Source of the DNA: Puccinia triticina
Taxonomy: Eukaryota; Basidiomycota; Pucciniomycetes; Pucciniales; Pucciniaceae
DNA: 64,000 bases
Reading direction: 5' to 3'
Assembly (NCBI RefSeq): GCF_026914185.1
Contig: NC_070568.1
Location: 5,538,001-5,602,000, forward strand
In this document: in pieces, positions 1 to 10,396 of the stretch
How the letters are laid out: every line of letters starts with the position of its first letter
How positions within the stretch are numbered: the first letter of the stretch is position 1
The notes under the pieces: generated by a model
Told to the model about the DNA's origin: nothing
Seen by the model: the letters and a program-made list of their open reading frames with translations, nothing else
Database searches by the model: none
Program-made: the position numbers and the translations under genes

Positions 1-369
1 ATAAAACCAAACAAAAGTGGAGGTGAAAGTTCTAGAATGCGGAGAACAATGGCACAGACTGCAGTGGCAGTGCTGGATGATGTCATGCAGCTAGAAAACA
101 AAGGCAAAATAATATATGCAGTGGAGATACCATGGAGTAGGGAAAGGTGGCTTGAGGTGCGTGACAGGGGTCAACAGGGTGCTACAGGTTGTCCGGAGGG
201 TCTAACTTCCAGTGCAGTGGGGCTACAGTTACACTTTCAGTGGAGACTAGGGGGTAATTTGGCCGTAGATTCCATTTCTGGGGTCCATATGGTCGTACCA
301 TGAGGCATTCTATGACTAATTACGCAAATGAGAGAAAAACTTTTGATTTTTCCCATTTTGTATACCACA
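1..369 (-). repeat. Partial copy of the TGTGGTA..ACA LTR family
   Basis: Read on the minus strand from 369 downwards, this matches the first ~330 bases of the LTR-like sequences at 37776 and 40027: the same start (TGTGGTA), then AAAAATCAAAAG, a shared GGACC..CAGAAATG block, and CACCTCAAG..CACCTTTCCC further on. The copy is diverged, with many substitutions, and is cut by the left window edge, so its 3' end and target duplication cannot be seen. It begins immediately after the Gag zinc-knuckle coding sequence, so it interrupts the Copia Gag. LTR identity is inferred from the TG..CA ends of the other two copies. Confidence 0.7.
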
Positions 370-1178
370 GCGTCTTGCTTGGGATTGTGATAGCCAGGAG
401 TGCATCTCTTGGAACTGTTCGATCCGGACGATCCTTGTCCCCCTTTTTGATTTGGCCTCTGCGTTCTCGTCGATACCAGCGCTGCTTGAGTCGATGATGA
501 GGACTCCTTGACTTCGGCTCGATTTTCATTATTGAACTGTGTCAAGTGGTTGCAGACAAATTGTACCGTTAGATTTTTATCGGAGTGCATGATTTGCCGT
601 TTCAGGAGTTGCAAGTTATCCGGTAGTTTGAATAGGATAAGATAGGCGAGTATGTCTTGTGGAAGATCGATTCCTACGTCGACGAGTTTCTTAATCGCAA
701 CTTTGATGTCCGTTACAAAAGCTTCCAAGGCATCTTCTTTGAATCTGACATACAGAAATTCGTTGAAAACTCTCGCGCGATTCGCGGATTCATCGGACGC
801 GAAGCGATCTTTGATAGCCTTCCAGAGATCCTTTGCGGATCCTCGATTGTCTGCCGTGACGATGTTATTGTGCATCACACTGTCCATTTTCAATATGAAA
901 AGAAGCTTCAGCTTGGCGTTGACGTCGTCTGCTAGAGGTATGACGTTCGGTGGTTGAGAGTCTAGAGCAGTGAGAACCCCCCGTAACTCTAGCAGCGCCG
1001 TGATTTTGTCCTTCCAGATCGAGTAGTTTTCTTCCGATAGCTGGGGTGTTGTTTCCAGCGCCGTCTTGAGCATTGCTTGCCGGAAGCCATCGCTATTCGT
1101 CGAACCTGCCATCCTCGTCGTATCAATGATCTCAATCGACGGTACCTGCTGTCGTCCTGCGCCGGCTTCACTTGTCAT
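370..1178 (-). pseudogene. Truncated Ty1/copia Gag
   Basis: Open from an ATG at 1178 for about 270 codons. It has the alpha-helical Copia Gag (UBN2-type) pattern: a YSIWKDKITALLE segment, GSAKDLWKAIKDRF, LPQDILAYLILFKLP, and then the start of a zinc-knuckle-like motif (RCTPGYHNPK). The reading frame then runs into an unrelated LTR-family sequence at position 369, so the zinc knuckle is cut and no protease, integrase or reverse transcriptase follows. The frame stays open by chance to 237. Gag would form the RNA-packaging particle of a Copia retrotransposon; this copy cannot be autonomous. It is a different Copia family from the element at 1749-10697, whose Gag is only weakly similar. Confidence 0.75.
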
Positions 1179-1743
1179 AAAACGGTCGGTCGAAGGCTTT
1201 TAACCGTAAAAGAAATATTTTTGATGATTTGAATTGCTAAGTGAAGCCGACACACTTTGAAAGAAACAAGTTAGAAGAGTAGAACAAGAAATAAAGTAGA
1301 GAAACTTGAGACCAACATTTAGAGCAACAGAGATGTGAGGTGAGGCAGGGCTTGAAGGATGGACTCGGAGGGAAGAACAAGGAATGGACAGAAGACTGTG
1401 TAGAGTTTTTTAGTTTGAGAGTTTGAGATGTGTTTTATGAGAAGCAGGATCTCACCAGACAGAAAGGACTTGAGTTCGGAGGAAGAAGATAGAAAAGAAA
1501 ATAAGAGTAAAGAGAAGAGAGGAGTGAAGCGAGGATAGTTGAGGAGTATGAGTGTTGAGATTGAAAGGGAGGATTTGAACAGATAGTCGATTGATCTTGA
1601 GGTGGTTGATTGAGGTGGGTAATTGAATGGAATGAAGAAGAGCGAGAGAAAGCAAAGGAAAGAAGAGAGAAGTGAGAAGAGGAGCTGTCACAGGTGTGAC
1701 AGTGTTGTGATTTTTACACAATGGCTGGTGTGTGTGTAAAGTG
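1179..1743. other. Leader or LTR remnant upstream of the Copia Gag fragment
   Basis: No convincing gene. On the minus strand this is a pyrimidine-rich stretch leading into the Gag ATG at 1178, so it is probably the 5' leader or part of the 5' LTR of that older Copia copy. An imperfect palindrome lies at 1685-1702 (8-bp arms CTGTCACA/TGTGACAG). LTR borders could not be set. The larger Copia element inserted here at GTATT, so this stretch once continued at 10703. Confidence 0.4.
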
Positions 1744-1748
1744 GTATT

Positions 1749-2049
1749 TCTTATGCTCTGGGGTGCCGGTGAATAGAAGGCGAAAAAGAGTATAAGATTT
1801 CGGTCAATAGAGAGCTAAAAGAGAACAAAAAGATAAGAGAAAAAAAGAAAAAGAAACAAGACTAGAAAGGAGAGATGAAAACATCAGGTGCTTACCTGGG
1901 GTGCCGGTGAATAGAAGGCAAAAAAGAGTGAAGAAAAAAAAGGTTCACCGGCACCACAGGAGGAGGCTTTTAGAGTGAGAGGGAAAACAGGATACAAGCA
2001 TAATCTAAGTACATATGTCAATAGTGAGATATAACCATACTCCATAACA
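1749..2049 (-). repeat. 3' LTR of the Copia element
   Basis: Same 301-bp sequence as 10397-10697 with two transitions by my reading (GAAAAAGA versus GAAAAGGA, and GGCAAA versus GGCGAA, the second at a CpG). The adjacent GTATT matches the GTATT after 10697. The intron-like segment corresponds to 1895-1758 on the minus strand. Confidence 0.9.
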
Positions 2050-2312
2050 GCCACCCCCTCGAAAAGACTCCGACAACTGATCAAAAAATTGAGCAGAAAA
2101 CAAAGAAACAGAAAAGGAAAAAAAGAGAAGAAAAAGAAAAGAAAAAAAATCCAGTTTTGGTCGAATATCTGTAAAAGCAAAGTAGATAATGTGTTGTCAT
2201 CTTGATTTCACACCATATTTGATTAAGGGTAAGACGGACAATTGCGGGGGGCGCATGTGTCTCGCAGCTAGCGCATGCTGTCCCCCCAGGTACTTGCCAT
2301 AGTGGATGCCGC

Positions 2313-3808
2313 TCATGTTGGAGCAGACATTTTGAGGCTGGCTAGAATCCTCTCAAAAGGCATCGGACCAAGGGCTTTGGTCATGATATCGGCAAGTTGC
2401 TGGTCGGTTGGAACCCACTCGATGGCTAGACGTTTGCGATGCAGCTGTTCGTTGGTGTAGAAATACTCCCGCTCCGAGTGGCGCGTGCGTTTGTTTGCAG
2501 AGTTGTCCTTGGAAATTTTGACGGCCGCATCGTTGTCGCACATCAGTCGAGGAGTGATGATCTGATTAGTCATGTCAAAAAAGAGTTCCTTGAGCCAGAC
2601 TGAATGTCTTGAGGCCCAACCAAGCGCCATGAACTCAGCGTGGCACGTCGATGTTGCAACGGATGGTTGACGTTTGCTTGCCCAGAGTATAGGCGCACCA
2701 AAAAGCGTAGTGATGGAACCGTGAGTTGACCTCGCAAATTCCCCACCCCAGTTGGCATCCACCCAAGTTAGCATGTCATAATTGCCAGTTTCTGGTTCAA
2801 TAACCAACTCTCGACATCCAGTTGCTTTGATGTAACCAAGAGCGTGCTGGACCGCAGTCCAGTGTCGTTTAGTTGGTGATTTGGCAAAGCGCACTAGAAA
2901 ACCGACGACAAAGGCCAAGTCCGGCCGCGTTGCCACCGCCAAGTAGTTGACTGATCCCACTATGGACAGATACCCATTCGGGTTGATAATTTCCTCGCCA
3001 GCCTGAGTCGAGGTGAGAGAGTTGGTATCCTTGATGGGCACTGCTCGTGGAAGAGTTGCGTCCGTAGTGAAAGTGTCAAGGATCTTACGGGTGAGAAATG
3101 GCTGAGATAGAATGATTTTCGATGGGGAGGGGCGCTCGACCTTGATTCCAACGATGGTGTTAAGTGAATCTTCCCAAGTCGTGCGCAGTTTGGATTCTAG
3201 TGTGGCCCAGAATTCGTTCATAGTTGCTGCCGAAGATGCAGTCACGACACCGTCATCTACGTGGATCCAAACCAGGATGGTTTCGCCATTTCGGTGCAGA
3301 TGATAGAACGAGTCATCATAAAAGCTGAACCGGAAACCAATCCCTTCCATCACCTGTACAAAATGCTTCCACCAGCAACGACCTCCCTGTTTAGTTCCGT
3401 ACAAACCTTTGTCGAGTTTGAGTGACTTGCCTTTATGTTCGTCAGGCACAACCATCCCATCTGGGACCTTCACCCAGACGTCTTCGTCGATTTCGCCATG
3501 GAGATAGGCCGCGGTGATATCAAAAGACTCAAGTAGCCAACCGTTTGATGTCGCTACTGTGAAGAGCATCCGCAAAGAAGCAAACGTTGCCGTAGGCGCC
3601 CACATATCGTGGTAGTCTTGACCAAATATCTGGCTAAAACCGCGAACAATATAACGAGCCTTGTACTTTTTGATTGAGCCGTCCTGATTCCGTTTGATGT
3701 CGAAAAGCCACCGCGCATTGGTTTCCTTTCGACCGGGCGGTACGTGCTCGAAGTGCCAGACGGACATGTCCCAAATATTACTTAATTCGGTGTCCACCGC
3801 AGCAGCCC
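2313..3808 (-). pseudogene. Copia reverse transcriptase and RNase H
   Basis: About 495 codons. RT motifs: MWAPTATFASLRMLF, the AAYLHGEIDEDVWVK region, LDKGLYGTKQGGRCWW, and the catalytic WIHVDDG, which has the VDD aspartates. RNase H follows with WVDANWGG, LWASKRQPSVATSTCHAEF and an ending WVPTDQQLADIMTKALG, as in Copia. No ATG opens this part because it is the C-terminal half of a polyprotein cut by the insertion at 3814. Its stop is near 2313, followed by about 260 bp of 3' untranslated sequence, a purine tract and the 3' LTR. The RT and RNase H sequence itself looks intact. Confidence 0.9.
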
Positions 3809-3813
3809 ACTTG

Positions 3814-4156
3814 TGTAAGGGTCCAGTAGACCCTCACTGATGAGATGGGTAGAAAGGGCGCGGGGAGCGGGCTAGAAGCCGTCTGGGAGGTTTCTAGGTC
3901 CAAACTGTGGGGGACTGGATTTCAGGCTAGCCGGGAGAGAGGAGGAACTCTCTCTGTTAGTCTAAATACAGGCAAATCATGAAGAAGGAAATCGAGGAGA
4001 GAAGAAACGGGGTCGAGCTTACCTAGCCGGGAGAGAGGAGGAACTCTCTGCCGGACTAGGGAAGCGAGCAGCTCGGACTAAGTAATTCGATGCGCGGGGG
4101 TCACGTAATCCCGTGACCCTTCGTGTGGAGCCCCATTGATGAGGGGGGGCTTCACA
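3814..4156 (-). repeat. 3' LTR of the gag-only element
   Basis: Matches 6687-7029 apart from one base by my reading. The last codons of the Gag-like ORF lie inside this LTR (stop at 4078). The intron-like segment corresponds to 4022-3927 on the minus strand. Confidence 0.9.
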
Positions 4157-6309
4157 GTCTCCCCTCCTATATGAAGATGAAAATAGGAGGCAGAGTGGGA
4201 AGAACATTGGCGGGGACTGAGTCGGGGCGAGTGAAAAGTGGGAGGAAATTGATAACCGTGAAAATCAGGAAGGGCCGTTTTGATAGAAGGAAAAAAGGAG
4301 TATAGGCGACGGTGACAAAATGATTGGGGGTTTGTGGCATTGGGACCGTGGCGGCGCGACGTTGCAACCATTGTTGTCAGTTTGCGCGGTCGATCTTGAA
4401 TGTGTCGTGTATCAGATGCGATGTTGGTCTGGCATTTGTCGGGGACTCTTGTTGAACGGGGAACGGGGTCGATGGTAGTAGGACAAATTAGAAAGGTGGG
4501 AACTGATGAGTGGAGGGGAATGAATAAGAGATCAGGGGTCTTGGGTCGTGGAGGAGGTATCGGTCGAGTCAATCGAAAAATCTTTGGCGGTGTCCGAAGG
4601 CCTGTGGGGGTGAGGACGCGTAAGCGTCGCCCAGCATGAAACTCATGAAGGCCTCGAGAAGCGGGAGGAGGAGAAGGAGCAGTGGAAGGGTTCACGTACT
4701 CCGTGGTCCCGTGGTTGTCAACCGGGAACCACTTGTCGAGGATTGATTCCACTTGGTTGTCGACTGCGTGTACGTCCATGAGATCGGACGTGTCGGTGGG
4801 TTCTTCCGGGAGTAGATGCGAGTCGTCGTCAGATTTTGGGGCTACTTGCTCTTCTTTTTTGATTTCACTGAGCGGATCATCACCACACGACAGTGTTGTT
4901 GCTTCGAGTTGGCCGTCGATCGCCGAGATCAGGGACACTTGGGACTGTTCAAATGGGGGGGCTTCATCCATGCCCGCTACCCCTGCCGGTTTGCCAGTGG
5001 GTCTGCCCGCAGCTGCGGGGCCGGGCTGCTTTTGGTGTGCGCTTGACCAGGCCCGTGGGGCCACATAGTTCGGCGGCTTCGGTGGGACTTGAAACGCCGG
5101 CGGAATGTAAACTCTAGATCGATCGGGGGGGCCAGGACAAGCCCCCGCGGGGTTGCCGCAGTGCTTCTTGCAAAAATGGCACTTCCCTACCGAGTCGAGA
5201 TAAGCGTGCATCCGCCATAAATACAGGTCGGGGTCTAAACGGTTCTGGCCTGGTTGGGAACCAGGACCAGGAGGGCGAGAAGAGGTCGCGCGGGGTCTGG
5301 GGAGCTCAGCGTAGAATCCGTTTGTTCTTTGTTCGAAGTCGCCATAAACGAAAGGTTTTTGTCGAAGAAGTTGAAAGTCTTTGACCTTCACACGGAGTGC
5401 CTGTGGCAGGCCAAGGACGACGAATTCGGCTAAAGAGTAGTCGTCGAAGATGATCATGTTGTAATTGATCAGGTTTTGAAGCGTTCGGGCTCGATTACTG
5501 AAGTCTTGAAAGCTTTCATTCGCTGTCATTTCGAGGCGGACGATTGATTGTCGTATATCAGCGCGCCAGTCCTCGGGTAGACAGAACCCAAAAAGTCGGT
5601 TCTTAAAGTCGTTCCAGGTCTTGCCGAGGAACTTATGGGATTCATTTTCATAGAACGCCAGTAAATTGGTGTTGTCAATGAGAGAGCCAAGAACGAGAAT
5701 TTTATCGTCGGAGTGTTTGACTCCTTTTGTTGAGAAGAATATCTTCACGCTGCGCATCCAGGTTAAGAAGAGTTCTGCATCTTGTATCGAACCTTTAAAA
5801 CGTGGGCCGTCGGATGTTCGGAACTTAGCGAGGTCAATGCGATTGTCAGCAGGGTTTGATGTGTCCGACGGTGTCTCTTTCTTGATCGAAGATGACAACG
5901 CAACCTTCTCCAAAGCCTTGATTCGTTCGCGATCCGAACGGCGCTGCTCCTCTGCTCTAATCTGGGCCTGCTCGGCTTGCTGTTGTGCCATCTGCAGCTG
6001 TAGGGCTGTCGTCTTCTGGATCGCCATCATGGTCTTGAGGCAATCAGCAATCGAGATATTGTCCCTCTCTTGGGGTGGAGGGTTTGGCTTGGCCATTGTA
6101 GTTCGCTGAAGAAACAGAGACGGAGGAGAGGGTGCTCGTGGAGCGGTCTGAGGGCTAGTGCCACGTGTGGGCGATGGTGGAAGAGGGACTGAGATAGGGT
6201 TTGGACTGGTGTGGAGAGCTTCAAGTCGAGCGCGTCGACGGGCCGCTCGAAGGATCTCTTCTGGATCTGTTGGTGGAAGGAGGGGCTCGTTAGCTCTCCT
6301 CGTGGTCAT
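4078..6309 (-). CDS. Gag-like protein of the non-autonomous LTR element
   Basis: 743 codons from ATG 6309. Residues about 80-150 are a Gln/Glu-rich, probably coiled segment. Residues about 170-340 match a retrotransposon Gag (capsid) domain: FLTWMRSVKIFFS, KTWNDFKNRLFGFC, IRQSIVRLEMTANESFQDF, SLAEFVVLGLPQALRVKV. A degenerate zinc knuckle follows (CHFCKKHCGNPAGAC). The remaining ~300 residues are Pro/Arg/Ser-rich low complexity and probably arose from non-coding sequence, since the frame runs on into the 3' LTR. The Gag domain is Ty3/gypsy-like, not Copia-like. Its likely role is RNA packaging. The frame has no stop or shift, unlike the neighbouring elements, in keeping with a young insertion. 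Confidence 0.75.
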   Translation of the reverse strand: MTTRRANEPLLPPTDPEEILRAARRRARLEALHTSPNPISVPLPPSPTRGTSPQTAPRAPSPPSLFLQRTTMAKPNPPPQERDNISIADCLKTMMAIQKTTALQLQMAQQQAEQAQIRAEEQRRSDRERIKALEKVALSSSIKKETPSDTSNPADNRIDLAKFRTSDGPRFKGSIQDAELFLTWMRSVKIFFSTKGVKHSDDKILVLGSLIDNTNLLAFYENESHKFLGKTWNDFKNRLFGFCLPEDWRADIRQSIVRLEMTANESFQDFSNRARTLQNLINYNMIIFDDYSLAEFVVLGLPQALRVKVKDFQLLRQKPFVYGDFEQRTNGFYAELPRPRATSSRPPGPGSQPGQNRLDPDLYLWRMHAYLDSVGKCHFCKKHCGNPAGACPGPPDRSRVYIPPAFQVPPKPPNYVAPRAWSSAHQKQPGPAAAGRPTGKPAGVAGMDEAPPFEQSQVSLISAIDGQLEATTLSCGDDPLSEIKKEEQVAPKSDDDSHLLPEEPTDTSDLMDVHAVDNQVESILDKWFPVDNHGTTEYVNPSTAPSPPPASRGLHEFHAGRRLRVLTPTGLRTPPKIFRLTRPIPPPRPKTPDLLFIPLHSSVPTFLICPTTIDPVPRSTRVPDKCQTNIASDTRHIQDRPRKLTTMVATSRRHGPNATNPQSFCHRRLYSFFPSIKTALPDFHGYQFPPTFHSPRLSPRQCSSHSASYFHLHIGGETVKPPLINGAPHEGSRDYVTPAHRIT

Positions 6310-6686
6310 TAACCAAGCACGAGTGCGCAGACGATCGGTCGTCGGGGAGGAGAGGGGCTAAGGGTGTTGGCGCAGGATCAAGGGGTGGGGCGTATGGGTC
6401 CGAGGGCAGAGGGCGAAGACGACAACGACGAGAATCAGATAAGATCGAAGGCGTCAGGTCGCACGATCGAGTACAAAGGTACTAAAGGATGGCGAGGTCG
6501 AAGGCAGAGATCGAGGCTCCAAAGAGCGAGGGCGAAGGCGAGGACAGAAGACGATAGCGAGGGCGAAGGCGAGGTAAGAGGGTGCTGGAGCTGGGTGATG
6601 GACCAAAACTGGCGAGGTCGACGAGTCTGTGCGAAGTCGGTGATAGGACCACAATGGTCGGTTTGTTTGGAACAAGAAAAAAAAAG

Positions 6687-7029
6687 TGTAAGGGTCCAGT
6701 AGACCCTCACTGATGAGATGGGTAGAAAGGGCGCGGGGAGCGGGCTAGAAGCTGTCTGGGAGGTTTCTAGGTCCAAACTGTGGGGGACTGGATTTCAGGC
6801 TAGCCGGGAGAGAGGAGGAACTCTCTCTGTTAGTCTAAATACAGGCAAATCATGAAGAAGGAAATCGAGGAGAGAAGAAACGGGGTCGAGCTTACCTAGC
6901 CGGGAGAGAGGAGGAACTCTCTGCCGGACTAGGGAAGCGAGCAGCTCGGACTAAGTAATTCGATGCGCGGGGGTCACGTAATCCCGTGACCCTTCGTGTG
7001 GAGCCCCATTGATGAGGGGGGGCTTCACA
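6687..7029 (-). repeat. 5' LTR of the gag-only element
   Basis: 343 bp. It contains a 27-bp direct repeat ending CTCTCTCCCGGCTAG. The upstream copy is followed by GTAAGCTCG. The downstream copy sits just after GACTAAC, an ideal branch site, giving a 96-nt intron-like segment (6895 to 6800 on the minus strand). A hairpin-forming pair GGGTCACG..CGTGACCC lies near the U3 start. Confidence 0.9.
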
Positions 7030-7034
7030 ACTTG

Positions 7035-8407
7035 TCACCATCCTTCCGGGAAACAGCTCTAGCGTAGGTTCTTGGAAGCAGTTGGCTTCGTGTCACGTCC
7101 AATAAACCCGTATGTTCTGGAGATTGATTGGAAATCGTCTTTTCAGCTGCATCAGATCCGAGAACAAGTGCAGAGTTAAAGATCATTGGCAAAACGTCTT
7201 CCGTGTTGAGTAGTTTGTCAAGCGATCGTTGAACAGGCGCACATTCATGGGACGCTGCCAACTCGTTGTTGTGTTGAGGAATGTGGTCGGGTTCTGGTCC
7301 GTTATTGAGTAATTTATTCAATGAAGGCGAAAGGGTTAGTTTGGTTTTAGTGGGTTCGGGAGGGTTAACCGAAGATTGGTTGGAGTAAGGGAAAGTAGCT
7401 ATGGATGACTCAAAAAAAGTGTTGTTCGTTGGTACCCAAAATATCCAGCCTTTTCCTCCTTGGACATAGCCAATAAGATTGCATCTCCATGCACGCTGAT
7501 CCGTCTTCCCGGACCGGTACACATCAGGCTTGTGCACAAAAGCAACCTCACCGAAAGCACGCAGACGATTGAGTAGCGGTTTCCTGTTGAACATTAGCTC
7601 AATGGGGGTCTTGTCCCCGGTGAGTGAGTTAATCATTCGATTGTGAGTGAAATAACCCCACAAGTAAGCGAAACCCCAGAATTTGACCAGTAGTCCAGAC
7701 GCCACAAGAGCCGTACGAGCCATTTCCCCGACCGTGCGATGGAGCCTTTCGGCAGCTCCATTTTGCTCAGGTTCATAGGGCATCGAGTGCTGATGTTCAA
7801 TACCCTTGTCCTGTAACCAAGCCAGGAAAGCTTTCGAAGTAAACTCGCCGCCGCCATCCGTCCGGAAACGCTTAAGTTTCTTCCCGGTTAATCGCTCCAT
7901 TCGTTCGATGTACCTTTTGAAATTCAGACAGACTTCGCTTTTAGCCTTCAGTAAAAAACCTTCCGAGTAAGTGCTGGCTAAATCCCTGAAAACGACCAAG
8001 TACTTGACACCGTTGAATCCCTCAACAAATGGACCCAAAACATCAGAAACAATGGTGTCCATTGGTTGCAGTTTCTCCTCATCTGACAGGCGCTGACCCC
8101 GATTTCTCTTACTCTTGCTTACAAGACAATCCTCGCACACAAAGTCCTTATTAGTTAACTTGTCGGGTAGACCAGGCAAACTTCCCAAGCCGCACATGCG
8201 GATGATTCGCTTAAGGCTAACATGACCCAGACGGCGGTGCCACATGAGAGCGTCGGAGTTTTTGATCGAAACATCACAAACGGTAATTGCATTGGGTGGA
8301 GCAGACAAAACATCATGGCCTTCAGGGGCAGGGGGTACAAGGATGGTAGGAGAGGGAGATGGCCGAAAAATTACCGGGACTTGCCACCTTCGATGAATCG
8401 GAAGAGA
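7035..8407 (-). pseudogene. Copia integrase region of pol
   Basis: In frame with the Gag-protease part across the TGA at 8408-8410. It shows the GAG-pre-integrase HHCC site (WHRRLGHVS, then CEDC) and the DDE core: Asp in SDVLGPF, Asp in RTDGGGEF and Glu in NGAAERLHRTV. A linker follows, ending in TYARAVSRKDGDK. At 7034 the frame meets the duplicated ACTTG and the inserted gag-only element. Without the insert, the next codons are those of 3808 downward (KWAAAVDTELSN), the normal integrase-to-RT transition of Copia pol. The catalytic residues are present, so loss of function comes from the stops and the insertion. Confidence 0.9.
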
Positions 8408-8410
8408 TCA

Positions 8411-10273
8411 AAAGTTGAAACCATTGGGAAAATGAACCGCTGTAATTCCGCGGCCAGAAACGCGCAGGGTACCGCCGCCGAGTCGCAGAGTTTCAGCTGA
8501 CAGAAGAGTGCAAGTGGCGGAGGCGCTGTAATAGACATTGTTGAGAGTGATCAACCCCGAGGTGTTCTTAAGAGTCATCTTCCCAACTGCAGTGACGAAT
8601 GATTGTGGGCCATGGGTTGCCACCGTTAGCGGAATGGGATTAGAGAGGAATTTGGGATCAGAGAGCAACAACAAGTCGTTGGTAAAAGTATGAGACGCGC
8701 ACGAATCCAAGCCAAAAAGACGGCCGCCGTGCTTAAGGAAGTGATCAAGCTCCTCCTGCGTCACTTCTGGATTGAAGTCGTCCAAGGTGACCGACTGAGC
8801 GATGGGTTGTTCCACCAAGGTGCTGGGAGTCGCCGATTCATCAGCCTCGGCACTGTTGGCATGAAAACCTGTGCGAGGCGGGGCCGTCGCACTACGGAAG
8901 GGGTTGCTTGCGGCATTGGCGCCGCCCCGAAACGGATTGTTGTTGCCACCGGTCGCGCCACTGGTCGTAGTTGAGCGGTTGCAATCGATAGTATTGTGAG
9001 AGTTGGACTTGCAGCGGTGGCACCATTTGTTGGTACCCGAGGCACTGGTCTTCGATTGAGAGTTGGATTCAGGTTGGCCTGATCGGCCTCCGCGGTCATT
9101 GCGCTTGTCGCCGGTGCCTCTACGATTTTGACGAAAAAGAGTGAGCTCCGTCTTGGCGAGGCGGACCAGCTCCGTATTTTTGACCATGTCTTCCCCTCGG
9201 TCCATACGCTGATCGATTTGTCTCGCAACGTTAACGAAAGGAAACGATTCGAGATTCGGCAATGAGAGATGAAAGATGAGGCCCGTGAAGGACTCCTTCG
9301 TTAAGGTGAAACCGGACCTGAACAACTGATTCACCTTGTTCTCTATAAGACGGAAGTGCGCATCGAGATCGGCGGATCGGTCGTGGTGATTGAACTTCAG
9401 ATCGAGCATATCCTTGACCAGTGCGATGTGTGCCGTGCGACTTCGCAAGGTGAAAGTCTCCGAGATAAGCTGTAGACCCGCCAAACCCGAGGACTCTTGA
9501 GCAATGCTGATCTTGATGTTATCGTCAACAGTGGCGAGGATGGCAGTCTTGAGGAGCATGTCCTCGCTGTCAACAAGGATAAGTTCGTCGTCCTCAAGAT
9601 CAATCTTCTTTCCTACCGTTCCCTGGATAGCCTGTTGGAGCATTACTAGCCAGGTTTGGTAGTTGGCGCCGTTAACCTCGAGTTTAGGGACCATCGGTAG
9701 CCATTTATGCAAAGCGATGTTGAGTTCACGGAAAGATGGTTGGGGAGCTGCGGGAGCAGGAGTTGTGGAGGTGGAAGGCACCGCCGAAGCATCGATCGCG
9801 CGTTGGAGCTTGCTGAAGAAGACGAATTTACGAAGTGTATCGTCATCCAGCCTGAGGTTGTCGTCTACCAATCGGGATGAAGAATTTGACCCGCTTGCGG
9901 AAGATCAAGAAGGATTCGCAGAGGATTTTTTTGTCTTGGCCGACTGCTGAGGCGTACCCGGGTCGACCACGACGTCAGGTGCAGCAGATTTCCCTTTGTC
10001 TGCGGGAGCTGCACTGGTCGATGAGGAGGGGGGTTGTAGGTTGGGTGTGGCCTTGGATTGCTTCGCAAAGCGATCGAAAAGGGCCTCCATCTCTCGAGCC
10101 CCAGAAGATTTCGCTAGGCTATTCGCACCTGAACTAGCGGAAGGGTTTTGAGAGGGTAGGATAGGTTGAGAGGCGTGGCGACCTTGAGAGACCGATCTCA
10201 CATTCAAGGCAGATCGGTTTTGATTCGAGTCTTGATGATGACTCTGTCGGCCGCGGTCGGAGTTGTCTGACAT
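8411..10273 (-). pseudogene. Copia Gag and protease, with one in-frame TGA
   Basis: Starts at ATG 10273 (protein start MSDNSDRG). Frame stays the same down to 8408, with a TGA at 9905-9907. The order seen is: a Ser/Gln-rich N-terminus; a Gag core with YQTWLVMLQQAIQG and LISETFTLRSRTAHIALVKD; a Gly/Arg/Asn-rich segment with a CCHC knuckle (WCHRCKSNSHNTIDC); then the aspartic protease entry LDSCASHTF. The usual active site there is D-S/T-G, so Cys in the Gly position is odd. The frame ends at a second TGA (8408-8410), beyond which coding continues into integrase. Both stops are TGATCT, and a C-to-T change of CGA would explain each. Gag forms the particle; protease cuts the polyprotein. Confidence 0.85.
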
Positions 10274-10384
10274 GATTGAAAAAGATGCGACGAGTAAAAA
10301 GGCGTCGATAGGTTGCAAGTGATAACGCTAGCAAGCGGACTCTAGAAAAATTTATTGCACCGTGGTTTGATTCAGCGAGAAAGA

Positions 10385-10396
10385 GGGCTCATAACC
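10385..10396 (-). other. Primer-binding site, half-tRNA-iMet type
   Basis: Directly after the 5' LTR the minus strand reads GGTTATGAGCCC, the complement of an initiator-tRNA-Met anticodon-arm sequence (GGGCTCATAACC). Copia-type elements prime reverse transcription with a cleaved half of this tRNA. The exact abutment supports placing the LTR border at 10397. Confidence 0.8.

Larger units (their letters stand above)
3814..7029 (-). mobile_element. Gag-only non-autonomous LTR retrotransposon inserted in Copia pol
   Basis: LTRs of 343 bp (6687-7029 as 5', 3814-4156 as 3') begin TGTGAAGCC and end CCCTTACA on the minus strand. I see one difference between them, a CpG transition (GAAGCCGTC / GAAGCTGTC), so the insertion is recent. 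Target duplication ACTTG is exact at 3809-3813 and 7030-7034. A purine tract (GGAGGGGAGA) precedes the 3' LTR and gives the orientation. The only long frame is a Gag-like ORF of 743 codons; there is no protease, RT or integrase. It must depend on enzymes of another element. No standard TGG primer site follows the 5' LTR. Confidence 0.92.

Noticed and set aside
1452..1721. Leu/Ser-rich minus-strand ORF
   Set aside because: A translation of the pyrimidine-rich leader; probably non-coding.
8222..8500. Plus-strand ORF across the integrase start
   Set aside because: Antisense to Copia pol; no independent support.
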